The position numbers and the translations under genes were made by a program. The notes beneath the pieces are model-generated. The model searched no databases, was not told the origin of the DNA, and saw nothing but the letters and a program-made list of their open reading frames with translations. A DNA stretch of 64,000 nt from a virus: positions 1 through 64,000 of IMG/VR virus record IMGVR_UViG_3300042453_004661, one strand, 5' to 3'. Shown here piece after piece: positions 25,216 to 32,517 of the stretch (the first letter of the stretch is position 1; each line of letters begins with the position of its first letter).

Positions 25216-25533
25216 ATGATTAAGAAGGTTAAAGGTAGCATGGGCATTGAGTCAGAAGTTCGGTTCCAGAATGGAGTCTGGGTTTGGATCTCCAATGGCA
25301 GAGTTCCCCCTGCTGATGCCATCAAAGACTATGGCATTGACAAGCTTCCAAACTTTGACAAGGCCCGCCATGACCAAGTCAGAGACCAGCAAACTGCTGA
25401 ATTCCTTGACTCTTACAGAAAGAAGATGGAGTCCTGGGAGCCCTCTGCAGAAGAGATGTATGAGATGAGGGCTGCATATGGCAAAGGAGCCACTGTGATC
25501 AACTTGATCACTGGCAGAAAGTACAAGGTATGA
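25216..25533 (+). CDS. Hypothetical accessory protein
   Basis: 105 residues from ATG 25216 with a strong CAGGAGGAA. N-terminal beta-rich part (SEVRFQNGVWVWISNGRVP), a helical middle (QTAEFLDSYRKKMESWEP), and GATVINLITGRKY at the end. ATGA overlap with the next gene. No family recognised. Confidence 0.6.
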   Translation: MIKKVKGSMGIESEVRFQNGVWVWISNGRVPPADAIKDYGIDKLPNFDKARHDQVRDQQTAEFLDSYRKKMESWEPSAEEMYEMRAAYGKGATVINLITGRKYKV

Positions 25534-25790
25534 CCTGTAAAAAATTAGCAGAGTTCTTGGCCTCGATGGGGGTGGAAACATCCCCATCGGAGCTAAGGCG
25601 AAGCTGTAGAAAACACAAGACCTGGACCAGGGAAGGCGTATTCTGCTTTGTCCCGGTTTTAGACATTGAAACCAGAAATGACCTGGAAGCATTCTTGATG
25701 CATAAGGGGTGGGTCGTAGATCGATCCTATATGATGGAGACCCCCCAAGTAGTTGTTAAAGTAAACTACAGATTAAAGGACAAAAAATGA
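25530..25790 (+). CDS. Small hypothetical protein
   Basis: 86 residues, four-base overlaps (ATGA) with both neighbours, so it is firmly in the operon. The N-terminal part resembles a small helix-turn-helix-like segment (KLAEFLASMGVETSPSELRR), and the rest is beta-rich. DNA binding is only a guess. Confidence 0.5.
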   Translation: MTCKKLAEFLASMGVETSPSELRRSCRKHKTWTREGVFCFVPVLDIETRNDLEAFLMHKGWVVDRSYMMETPQVVVKVNYRLKDKK

Positions 25791-26239
25791 AAAGACTCTT
25801 TATGTTGCTGGCCCTGGCCTGCTCCTGTGGCCCGAAGCCTCCTGTTATTGTTGACGATGCTTTGGCTCCATATGTTCATAAGTTTGAGAAAGACATCGAT
25901 GTTAAGGTATCGAATGTCAGCGTAGGATTTGGAGCCACCAGTGGCAATGTCGTTGGGAAATGCCTCATGTATGGGGGCCATCGGAAGATTATCATCAAAA
26001 AAGATTATTGGGATAGTGTATCTGAAGTGCAAAAGGAACAGTTAATGTACCATGAGCTAGGGCATTGCGCTCTGGGCCTGGGCCACGAAGATGGATTGCT
26101 TTCTGATTATTGCCCAGCTTCAATCATGTATCCGTTTGCTTTCGAGTATTGCTACAAAAACTTTCCCGAATATTACAAAAAAGAACTGAAGTTAAGAATC
26201 TTGAACCCCAGAAATGCATACAAAGTTGATAAGCTTTAA
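25787..26239 (+). CDS. Metzincin-like zinc protease, putative lipoprotein
   Basis: 150 residues. An N-terminal signal (MKRLFMLLALACSCG) ends near C12/C14. The lipobox is non-canonical (A-L-A-C), so lipidation is probable but not certain. The active-site motif HELGHCALGLGH (H89, E90, H93, H100) has one residue more than the classic metzincin spacing but is the common HELGHC variant, and a Met-turn-like SIMYP follows (about 112-116), so it is a matrixin-type fold. It is exported. Together with the subtilisin-like protease at 5854 the phage carries two secreted proteases. Confidence 0.82.
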   Translation: MKRLFMLLALACSCGPKPPVIVDDALAPYVHKFEKDIDVKVSNVSVGFGATSGNVVGKCLMYGGHRKIIIKKDYWDSVSEVQKEQLMYHELGHCALGLGHEDGLLSDYCPASIMYPFAFEYCYKNFPEYYKKELKLRILNPRNAYKVDKL

Positions 26240-26255
26240 CAAACAGGAGGTATCT

Positions 26256-26519
26256 ATGGACAACAGAGTAGACAAAACAGTTCTCATTAACCTTTTGATC
26301 AACAATGAAATCAATAAGCTGATGGACAATGGAGAATGGAGAGAAACGATAGCCTCCCTGATGCATAATGGGCACAAAGGGTATCAAAATTATTCTTTCC
26401 TCGAATTGTTCGAAGAGGCCCTTGATGTTTATGAGTTTGAAACCCTAGAAAATCCAGAAGAAAACATGGAAGCTTTCTTTGCCTGGTGCATCAATAACTC
26501 TTCTGCAAGCTGGACTTAA
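26256..26519 (+). CDS. Small hypothetical acidic protein
   Basis: 87 residues from ATG 26256 with ACAGGAGGTA upstream; an ATG at 26214 lies in the preceding gene and lacks a site. Mostly helical and acidic (EALDVYEFETLENPEEN), ends FFAWCINNSSASWT. No family recognised. Confidence 0.6.
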   Translation: MDNRVDKTVLINLLINNEINKLMDNGEWRETIASLMHNGHKGYQNYSFLELFEEALDVYEFETLENPEENMEAFFAWCINNSSASWT

Positions 26520-26533
26520 TCTCTAAAAAGATG

Positions 26534-26562
26534 TTGACCATTGCGATACATTTTGATAAAAT
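26534..26562 (+). promoter_or_regulatory. Sigma70-type promoter
   Basis: TTGACC (26534-26539), 17-base spacer, TAAAAT (26557-26562), then AGGGAGGAA (26571-26579) and ATG 26582. Confidence 0.8.
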
Positions 26563-26581
26563 TTAAGTGTAGGGAGGAATT

Positions 26582-26770
26582 ATGGAAAACAAAGGACCTA
26601 GCTTTGAAGATGTAATGAAGTATGAAGATGGAGACATGACTGAGGAAGAAGTTGTAGAGTTCTTCCAAAAGCTGATTGACTCTGGAATGGCCTGGAGCCT
26701 TCAGGGGCACTACGGCAGGACTGCTCAGTATTTGATCAAATCTGGCCGTTGTGTCAGGAAAGAGGGATAA
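26582..26770 (+). CDS. Small phage protein, DUF7417-like
   Basis: 62 residues: FEDVMKYEDGDMTEEEVVEF, FQKLIDSGMAWSLQGHYGR, TAQYLIKSGRC. The lQGhYGRtA segment is a widely conserved short phage family of unknown function (family name recalled, unverified). The gene has its own strong promoter and Shine-Dalgarno, so it is probably made in quantity. Confidence 0.7.
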   Translation: MENKGPSFEDVMKYEDGDMTEEEVVEFFQKLIDSGMAWSLQGHYGRTAQYLIKSGRCVRKEG

Positions 26771-26773
26771 TAT

Positions 26774-27049
26774 ATGGAAAAGATTGATGTCACCAATGCA
26801 GTTAAGTTAATTAAGAGTACCAAAGGCAAGATCTTTACAGTTTCTTTTATCAAGAAGGATGGGAGCCTTCGCAGGATGAACTGCAGGCTCGGAGTTAAAA
26901 AGCACCTGAAGGGTGGGGAAATGGCCTATGACCCTTCCGAGTATGACTTGCTCCCTGTATTTGATCTCCAGAATGAAGCATACAGGATGATCAATTTGGA
27001 GACCCTTAAAGAGATCACTGTTGATGGAGAGACCTTCTCCATTATCTAA
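26774..27049 (+). CDS. SH3-like beta-barrel phage protein
   Basis: 91 residues. The pattern GKIFTVSFIKKDGSLRRMN, CRLGVKKHLKGGEMAYDP is that of a small SH3 beta-barrel family present in many phages. No catalytic residues. Three bases after the preceding stop, one base before the deaminase gene. Confidence 0.7.
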   Translation: MEKIDVTNAVKLIKSTKGKIFTVSFIKKDGSLRRMNCRLGVKKHLKGGEMAYDPSEYDLLPVFDLQNEAYRMINLETLKEITVDGETFSII

Positions 27050-27050
27050 C

Positions 27051-27401
27051 ATGAGGACAGCTAGAAGACAGGCCGAAAAAGCATCGGTCAAAGGAGAGCA
27101 TAAGATACATAGACTTGGGGCTGTGATTGCTTTTGGCAATGATATTGTTTCCGTAGGATGGAACAAATCAAAAACACACCCCAAGTCTACTCATCCTTGG
27201 AAGCATATCCATGCTGAAATGGACGCAATTATGAAGGCCGGACAGTGCGACGGGGCTGAATTGTATGTGGCTAGGATCGGTAATGACGGCCTGCTCCGGA
27301 ATGCCAAACCTTGCCCGGCATGTATGTCTTTGATTATTGCTAGTGGGATACGCAAGATCCACTTTACAGAAAACAATGACTGGTGTACTATAGAGCTATG
27401 A
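27051..27401 (+). CDS. Deoxycytidylate/cytidine deaminase-like protein
   Basis: 116 residues from ATG 27051, just after the preceding stop. The active-site motifs are HAEMD (H54, E56) and PCPAC (C88, C91), the H-x-E...P-C-x-x-C signature of the zinc-dependent deaminase superfamily. It is shorter than typical T4 dCMP deaminase, and the N-terminus is basic (RTARRQAEKASVK). Likely substrate is dCMP or a free base/nucleoside. Its product could feed phage thymidylate or modified-base synthesis together with the glycosyltransferase. Its last 4 bases overlap the next gene (ATGA). Confidence 0.78.
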   Translation: MRTARRQAEKASVKGEHKIHRLGAVIAFGNDIVSVGWNKSKTHPKSTHPWKHIHAEMDAIMKAGQCDGAELYVARIGNDGLLRNAKPCPACMSLIIASGIRKIHFTENNDWCTIEL

Positions 27402-27886
27402 ATATTTTTGTTACAGATCCATGCCCCAAGAAGTCAGCCCAGGCCCTCGATGACAAGAGGGTCATCAAGATGATCCTGGAGACTGCCCAGATTTTATCTA
27501 CAGTGATCCGTGGCCGTGATGTGGTCTATGCCGATGCTAATTCATTATATCGCCCTACCCACACTGGCCATCCCTGCGTCAAGTGGGCAGGCCAAAGCAA
27601 GGGCAATTATGTTTGGCTTTTGGACCACATGAAGGCCTTGCTTGATGAGTACACCGCCAGGTTCGGTAAAGAACATAAGTCTGGCTCTCTCTTGCAGGCT
27701 CTTGATAACTATGCAGACAGCATGCCTTCCCCAGAGATGACTCATTTTGTCAATTGCACAGACTTTAAACATATCCCAAATGTCTATGAGGCATACAAAC
27801 AAGCTTTGTCTAGTAAATGGGTAAAAGACAAAATCGTCCCCCGGTGGACTAAATCTAACCAGCCAGAATGGAGGTCTTATGGTTGA
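27398..27886 (+). CDS. Conserved phage protein of unknown function
   Basis: 162 residues from ATG 27398 (ATGA overlap). It begins MNIFVTDPCPKKSAQALDDK, then VIKMILETAQILST, a widely conserved phage/cyanophage family also annotated loosely as a pyrimidine-dimer glycosylase-like protein. I do not see catalytic residues of that enzyme here. It includes HPCVKWAGQSKGNY and DHMKALLDEYTARFGKEHK. Role unknown. Confidence 0.6.
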   Translation: MNIFVTDPCPKKSAQALDDKRVIKMILETAQILSTVIRGRDVVYADANSLYRPTHTGHPCVKWAGQSKGNYVWLLDHMKALLDEYTARFGKEHKSGSLLQALDNYADSMPSPEMTHFVNCTDFKHIPNVYEAYKQALSSKWVKDKIVPRWTKSNQPEWRSYG

Positions 27887-28064
27887 CATTGAAAATCTAT
27901 TGGAAAAAATTCACAAAGAACTGTATCATGGTGATGGAGAGGTGGTTCTCGAGGGAGAGAATGCCAGCATTCAAGTCGAGAATGAGCTTCTCGAGGCGGG
28001 ACTTGATGTCGTCCGATATCGGTGTCCGGTCCTTCTCCGCTCAAAACTAAGGGTTACTCTGTAA
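27879..28064 (+). CDS. Small hypothetical protein
   Basis: 61 residues with a GGAGG site, overlapping the previous gene by 8 bases. Short acidic helix (VDIENLLEKIHKELYHG) then beta-rich stretch. Not recognised. Confidence 0.55.
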   Translation: MVDIENLLEKIHKELYHGDGEVVLEGENASIQVENELLEAGLDVVRYRCPVLLRSKLRVTL

Positions 28065-28076
28065 TCTGGAGGCATT

Positions 28077-28274
28077 GTGTTCGGCAAAATCAGATGGATA
28101 GATGAAAGAAAAGGCTATGGCTTCATCATCAGTGAATCATACAAAGATATCTTCTTTCATTATTCACAGGTCCTGGGTGGCAATTTCAGATCCCTCAAGC
28201 TTGGTCAAGAAGTTGAATTTGACCTGTATGAAGTCAAGAAGGGATATGAAGCAAAGTCAGTAAGAGGTCTCTAA
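28077..28274 (+). CDS. Cold-shock domain protein
   Basis: 65 residues. GTG start with CTGGAGG upstream. RNP-1-like KGYGFI and RNP-2-like DIFFHYS motifs are both present, in the normal order, and the length is that of CspA-type proteins. It would bind single-stranded RNA or DNA. Its TAATG overlaps the next start. Confidence 0.88.
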   Translation: MFGKIRWIDERKGYGFIISESYKDIFFHYSQVLGGNFRSLKLGQEVEFDLYEVKKGYEAKSVRGL

Positions 28275-29056
28275 TGAATCTAAGTGATTGTATTACTCAT
28301 TGTAAAGCTATGGTTGGCCAGAACAATGGCAATTATATGCTACCTATTACTGAGGAAGACGAAGTCATAGAGAATTCTAGTACAACTCGATCATTTAAAA
28401 AATATGATGTATGGGTCGGTCCTCATGGAGAACAACAGATTTGGTCAGTATGTTTTGCCGATGTTAATAATCACTCAACTTATTCGATATGGACCGGAGG
28501 TTACTCTACCCCAAGCGGTCCCGCAAAAGAAATAGGCGTAGTCTTCATGGATAAGAACGGAGTCTGTCGAGCCATGTCTGCTATGTCTATAGATTACTCC
28601 TGGCGCAAGGTGAATAATCCAGATATTTATTGGACTAATCATTGGGCCAAGGTCATGCATGATATTAGGAATGGCGTATCCAGGACGAAGCCGGATACTA
28701 TTCTTGAAAGCTACGGACTGCTCCAGGCTGGCCAAACAGTATTGATCAGTGACCCAGGTACACTTAGCAATGGGGCCAGGGGGAAAATATTGTCATTCAT
28801 TACATACAAGAATACATACGGATTCCATACCGATGCCCTTGTTGTAGTGGGTGATCTGAATAGAAAAGATCATGGGCATTTTGTTCCCACAAAAGCCGTT
28901 AGCGTCGTTCCTGATGGATCTTTTTCAAAAAATGTTGACAAAAAAGATAAAGATGGAGATAATGATAGTGACTTGATGCTAAAGTTTTTTGCATCGAGCC
29001 AACACGACCCAAGTAATCCTTGGTACAAAGACTACAAAGATAAAGGAAGGAAATAG
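28274..29056 (+). CDS. Hypothetical protein
   Basis: 260 residues, TAATG overlap with the cold-shock gene. It looks beta-rich around VWVGPHGEQQIWSVCFADV and IGVVFMDKNGVC, with KILSFITYKNTYGFHTDA later, ending in an acidic linker and a polar tail. No domain recognised. Confidence 0.5.
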   Translation: MNLSDCITHCKAMVGQNNGNYMLPITEEDEVIENSSTTRSFKKYDVWVGPHGEQQIWSVCFADVNNHSTYSIWTGGYSTPSGPAKEIGVVFMDKNGVCRAMSAMSIDYSWRKVNNPDIYWTNHWAKVMHDIRNGVSRTKPDTILESYGLLQAGQTVLISDPGTLSNGARGKILSFITYKNTYGFHTDALVVVGDLNRKDHGHFVPTKAVSVVPDGSFSKNVDKKDKDGDNDSDLMLKFFASSQHDPSNPWYKDYKDKGRK

Positions 29057-29058
29057 CC

Positions 29059-29451
29059 ATGTCAGTTACTAGAATCGATTCTCATCCGAAGTTCAGCCGG
29101 AATAAACCGTCTACCCCAGTCGAGCATGATCCTATCGTTACTCTTGATGGGCATCTTTCTGCCAATGAGTTCATGAAAGAGACTTTTGAATGGCTTGCCG
29201 TAAAGAAATTCCTTTGCGACATGGGCTTTGCTATTGTGGATAACAAGGCCGAATTCATCTCAGAAAAAGCCTGTTTTAGCATCGAGCTTCCTCCAACATT
29301 TAATTCCCTCTCTTTTGCATGTGGATTTCATGGATTCCATCGGCATGGCGGGCTGTCCAAAGATGTCAAGGTAATGATTGGAAAGCTTGGAGTAGCATCT
29401 AATCTTGCCGGAGCAATGTGGAAATCTTTGGTTAAGCAGTCTGTCGCATAA
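29059..29451 (+). CDS. Hypothetical protein
   Basis: 130 residues, two bases after the preceding stop. Contains LDGHLSANEFMKETFEWL and FACGFHGFHRHGGLSKDV; the HGF-HRHGG cluster might bind a metal, but no family is recognised. Confidence 0.5.
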   Translation: MSVTRIDSHPKFSRNKPSTPVEHDPIVTLDGHLSANEFMKETFEWLAVKKFLCDMGFAIVDNKAEFISEKACFSIELPPTFNSLSFACGFHGFHRHGGLSKDVKVMIGKLGVASNLAGAMWKSLVKQSVA

Positions 29452-29454
29452 GAG

Positions 29455-29460
29455 TATAAT
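29455..29460 (+). promoter_or_regulatory. -10-like box (GTATAAT) before ClpX gene
   Basis: GTATAAT (29454-29460) follows the preceding stop, and the ClpX-like ATG is 31 bases on, preceded by AAAGGGGGC. No good -35. A transcript from here would carry a normal leader. Confidence 0.5.
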
Positions 29461-29491
29461 AAAAATAGGACCTTCTATGTAAAGGGGGCAA

Positions 29492-30649
29492 ATGTCTACT
29501 TTGAAATCTACCAAATCAATCCCTATTTGCAGTTTTTGTGGAGCAGACGCAGGCGACTCTCTTCTAGTGAGAGGGCAGGACCTGTCTCATATTTGCGAGA
29601 GCTGTATTGATGAATGTACGGAAATAGTTAAAGAACAGCGCAATAAGAAAGAGATGAAATCCAGCAGGCCTTCATTGACTCCTGCTACGATCAAAAAGCA
29701 TCTAGATCAGTATGTTGTTGGTCAAGACGATGCAAAGCGGGTTATCTCTATTGCCATATATTCTCACTACAAAAGAATCAACAAATATGACACAGGGGGA
29801 GTCGAGATCCAGAAATCCAATATCCTTATGTTGGGGCCTACCGGATCTGGCAAAACCCATATGGTCAAACAGCTTGCTCGACTCCTCAAGGTCCCCGTAG
29901 CGATATCTGATGCGACCTCTATTACCCAGGCCGGATATGTAGGAGATGATGTTGAATCGATCCTATCCAGGCTTGTAATGGCCGCAAACGGAAATATCGA
30001 GCTAGCCCAAAAAGGCATCGTATATGTTGACGAAATTGATAAGATAGCAAAGGTCGTAAGCGATAGAGGCCGGGATGTATCTGGGGAAGGCGTACAGCAA
30101 GGCCTTCTAAAGATCCTTGAGGGTAGTGAGGTATTCATTAACCCAGAAGGTGGCAAAAAGAACTCTACTAGCAGAGAAGTTTCATTTAAGACCGATGATG
30201 TCTTGTTTATTTGCGGAGGAGCCTTCGGTGGCATCTCTGAGACTAGAAAGAAAAAGAAACTTGGGATTGGCTCTACTGAAGAAGAAGACCCGCATGCCCC
30301 GGTCGAGTCAAAAGACTTGGTTAAGTTTGGTCTAATTCCTGAGTTTGTTGGTCGTCTTCCGGTCATCGCCCAGCTCAAGCCTCTATCTGTAGAGGATTTG
30401 GTAAAGATCCTTACAGAAACCAAGAACAATTTGACAGAGCAGTATAAAGCACTATTAAAGATAGATGGTGTAAATGTTGATTTCTCAAAGGATTTCCTTC
30501 ATAAGGTGGCTGAAAAAGCCCAAAGGGAAGGAACCGGGGCTCGAGGCCTGAGAACTATTATGGAAAAGAACATGGAAGACATCCTGTTCAGCGGTCCAGA
30601 TCTTAAGGATAAAGAGATCAGCATAACAGATAAGGATTTCAAGGAGTAA
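29492..30649 (+). CDS. clpX-like: ClpX-like AAA+ unfoldase with altered loops
   Basis: 385 residues against about 424 in Escherichia coli. The N-terminal zinc domain (C13, C16, C35, C38), Walker A GPTGSGKT (115-122), Walker B VYVDEID (D180, E181), pore loop GYVG (148-151) and the LIPEFVGRLPV segment are all present, so it should be an ATP-driven unfoldase. Two substrate/partner loops are changed: the IGF tripeptide that docks ClpP is GIGS (residues 258-261) in a loop about 10 residues shorter, and the RKH loop is KKN (222-224). A ClpP-independent or host-redirecting role is plausible. The gene has a Shine-Dalgarno and is followed by small unknown genes. Confidence 0.9.
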   Translation: MSTLKSTKSIPICSFCGADAGDSLLVRGQDLSHICESCIDECTEIVKEQRNKKEMKSSRPSLTPATIKKHLDQYVVGQDDAKRVISIAIYSHYKRINKYDTGGVEIQKSNILMLGPTGSGKTHMVKQLARLLKVPVAISDATSITQAGYVGDDVESILSRLVMAANGNIELAQKGIVYVDEIDKIAKVVSDRGRDVSGEGVQQGLLKILEGSEVFINPEGGKKNSTSREVSFKTDDVLFICGGAFGGISETRKKKKLGIGSTEEEDPHAPVESKDLVKFGLIPEFVGRLPVIAQLKPLSVEDLVKILTETKNNLTEQYKALLKIDGVNVDFSKDFLHKVAEKAQREGTGARGLRTIMEKNMEDILFSGPDLKDKEISITDKDFKE

Positions 30650-30651
30650 TA

Positions 30652-30933
30652 ATGTCCGACGAAAACAGTACGGTTATCGAGGCTCCTGCAATTGGGGTCC
30701 GTAGAGAATTTGAAAAATTAAAAGAACGCTTCTACGAAATGGAGCTATTAAATCAACAACATGCAGCGACCATGGTTGATTTTACAAAGGCGCACAATGG
30801 GCATGTTATTTCTAGCCAGAAAACTATTACTTTACTGGCTAAAACTCTCGACGAACAATCAAAGGAAATAAAATCTCTTAGAGATCAAATAGATACGATC
30901 ATATCTAAATTGCAGGAAAAGGAGATTATTTAA
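30652..30933 (+). CDS. Small coiled-coil hypothetical protein
   Basis: 93 residues, two bases after clpX-like stop. Helical, charged (FEKLKERFYEMELLNQQH, then LRDQIDTIISKLQEKEII). Likely an accessory coiled coil; could be an adaptor for the unfoldase, which is speculation from position. Confidence 0.5.
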   Translation: MSDENSTVIEAPAIGVRREFEKLKERFYEMELLNQQHAATMVDFTKAHNGHVISSQKTITLLAKTLDEQSKEIKSLRDQIDTIISKLQEKEII

Positions 30934-30936
30934 ACA

Positions 30937-31365
30937 ATGGAAAACAAAGAGAAAAAAGAAGACTCATACCCATACAAGAGATTTAGCCAGCCCGCATATT
31001 TTGTCCATATGCCAGAATACCGCAGGACCATAGCGATGCATGCCGTAGAGGTATCTGACCTTAACTTTGCCGTAAATGAATTTGTAGATGGGACTATTGG
31101 TCCTGACAAGAAGCCAGAATACCGGACCCCAGGCCGTTTTGTGTTATGTGTAGGCCAGTCCAAGGTACACCCGGACGACAACTACGATAGGTCTATAGGC
31201 CGGGAGATGTCCATGAACAAGATGGAAATCACCCATGCCACCATCCTAAATACCTTTATTGACAGAAAAGGTATCCTATACCAAGTTAAGCCGGATAATA
31301 TTGATTTTTATATCTATCTGTATGCCAGACATGGAGACAAGTTAGCCTACCCTGTAAATGCGTAG
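30937..31365 (+). CDS. Hypothetical protein
   Basis: 142 residues. Acidic N-terminus (ENKEKKEDSYPYKRF), then VHMPEYRRTIAMHAVEVSD and FVLCVGQSKVHPDDNYDR. No family recognised. Last gene of the accessory block before the tail-tube promoter. Confidence 0.5.
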   Translation: MENKEKKEDSYPYKRFSQPAYFVHMPEYRRTIAMHAVEVSDLNFAVNEFVDGTIGPDKKPEYRTPGRFVLCVGQSKVHPDDNYDRSIGREMSMNKMEITHATILNTFIDRKGILYQVKPDNIDFYIYLYARHGDKLAYPVNA

Positions 31366-31369
31366 TAAA

Positions 31370-31399
31370 TTGCTATCGTCTACGCTGGGCGGGTAATAA
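31370..31399 (+). promoter_or_regulatory. Putative promoter for the tail-tube block
   Basis: TTGCTA (31370-31375), 18-base spacer, TAATAA (31394-31399) inside GGGTAATAATAT. The leader runs to AAGGAG (31436-31441) and ATG 31451. The intergenic region 31366-31450 has no gene. Confidence 0.55.
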
Positions 31400-31450
31400 T
31401 ATCCCTATAAGCTTGTAACAGCTCAGGCGACAGGCAAGGAGATTAAATTC

Positions 31451-31915
31451 ATGGCTATGAAACCGCAATTATTTTCGGGTGCGAGAGGCAAACTAATTAT
31501 CAACGGCACTACCACGATTGCCTATGTAACCGAAGTATCAGTTACTGTTAATTCAAATGTAAGAGCAGTTCATACCTTCGGGGCCCCAAACGCCCGTAGC
31601 GTAGAGCCACTCTCGACTTCATGCTCGGTTTCAATCGGGCGAGTCGTCCCTGTTAATAAGCCGACCGGAGAAGCTGCAAATACTTCTGCGATCAATAACG
31701 GGATTGAACCAATCATCAATCAGATGCTTTACGCCGAAGATATCAGCGTAGAACTTCAGGACAGCATCACTGGAGCAACTATCGCTAGCGTTAAGAATTG
31801 TCGATTCACTGGCAGGACCTTGAGCGTAGGCGCAGGCAATATTGCTTCTGAGCGTATTACCCTTATGGGAATCTACGATTCCGCAAATGGCAATACTGCC
31901 CAAACAGGCGTTTAA
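31451..31915 (+). CDS. Tail tube protein, paralogue 1
   Basis: 154 residues. Opens MKPQLFSGARGKLIINGTT (from residue 3) with the beta-rich pattern of gp19-type tube proteins (FGAPNARSVEPLS, SVSIGRVVPVN, then DSITGATIASVKN). It matches the next gene along its whole length, so they are tandem copies. Strong Shine-Dalgarno and an own promoter fit a major protein. Confidence 0.65.
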   Translation: MAMKPQLFSGARGKLIINGTTTIAYVTEVSVTVNSNVRAVHTFGAPNARSVEPLSTSCSVSIGRVVPVNKPTGEAANTSAINNGIEPIINQMLYAEDISVELQDSITGATIASVKNCRFTGRTLSVGAGNIASERITLMGIYDSANGNTAQTGV

Positions 31916-31928
31916 TTAGGAGACATAT

Positions 31929-32507
31929 ATGGCAATTCAACCACAATTACTTTCTGGTGCAAGAGGAATCATCAAAACAGGCAAGTCATCTGGCGTTTCA
32001 GAAACTCTTGCTATCGCTATGGATATCAGCGTTAGTGTTCGCAGTTCAGTAAGAGAGACTTATGTGATGGGCGAACTAAATCCAGTCGCACTAGATCCTG
32101 TTGCAATTGATGTTGATTGCTCAATCGGTCGAGTAATTCCTGTTAATGCATCAACTCCAACAAGCGGTCCAAATTCTGAGCCCCCTGCCAAGAGGCCAGA
32201 AGGAACTGCTGCAGAACCTTCAACTGGTAAAGACAGTGCCAGGGGTGGAAGTACAGCGACTTCAGCTATCCAGTTAGGCCTTGAAGATCAAATCAATAAA
32301 ATCCTTACCGCAGACACTATCCAGATTGAAATAGTCGATAAGATAAGCGGAGCAACTATCGCTGTTGTCAAAGAGGCTCGCTTTGCTGGTCGTTCGATCT
32401 CTACTGGAGCTGGCGATGTCGCTTCTGAGCGTCTTAATTTTGTTGGAATTTACGATGCCGGATACGGCGGAAATGAAAATCCAACCACAACTGGTTACGG
32501 ACTATAA
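31929..32507 (+). CDS. Tail tube protein, paralogue 2
   Basis: 192 residues. Shares the opening (QPQLLSGARGIIKTGKS), the SIGRVIPVN motif and ISGATIAVVKEARFAGRS with the preceding gene, but holds an extra 40-residue proline/Ser-rich loop (SGPNSEPPAKRPEGTAAEP). One copy is probably the major tube subunit and the other a specialised one; which is which is not decided by the sequence. Confidence 0.65.
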   Translation: MAIQPQLLSGARGIIKTGKSSGVSETLAIAMDISVSVRSSVRETYVMGELNPVALDPVAIDVDCSIGRVIPVNASTPTSGPNSEPPAKRPEGTAAEPSTGKDSARGGSTATSAIQLGLEDQINKILTADTIQIEIVDKISGATIAVVKEARFAGRSISTGAGDVASERLNFVGIYDAGYGGNENPTTTGYGL

Positions 32508-32517
32508 GAGGTAGTTT

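Noticed and set aside
25787-26239. Classic metzincin with 11-residue HExxHxxGxxH
   Set aside because: The motif here is one residue longer (HELGHCALGLGH), so it is reported only as a metzincin-like variant.
27398-27886. Pyrimidine-dimer DNA glycosylase
   Set aside because: A loose annotation used for this family; no catalytic residues of that enzyme can be identified, so it is listed as unknown.
29767-30429. 220-codon minus-strand open frame inside the ClpX-like gene
   Set aside because: It lies wholly opposite a well-conserved AAA+ gene, has no start context or domain and is a shadow of the plus-strand codon usage. The same holds for the other minus-strand frames.
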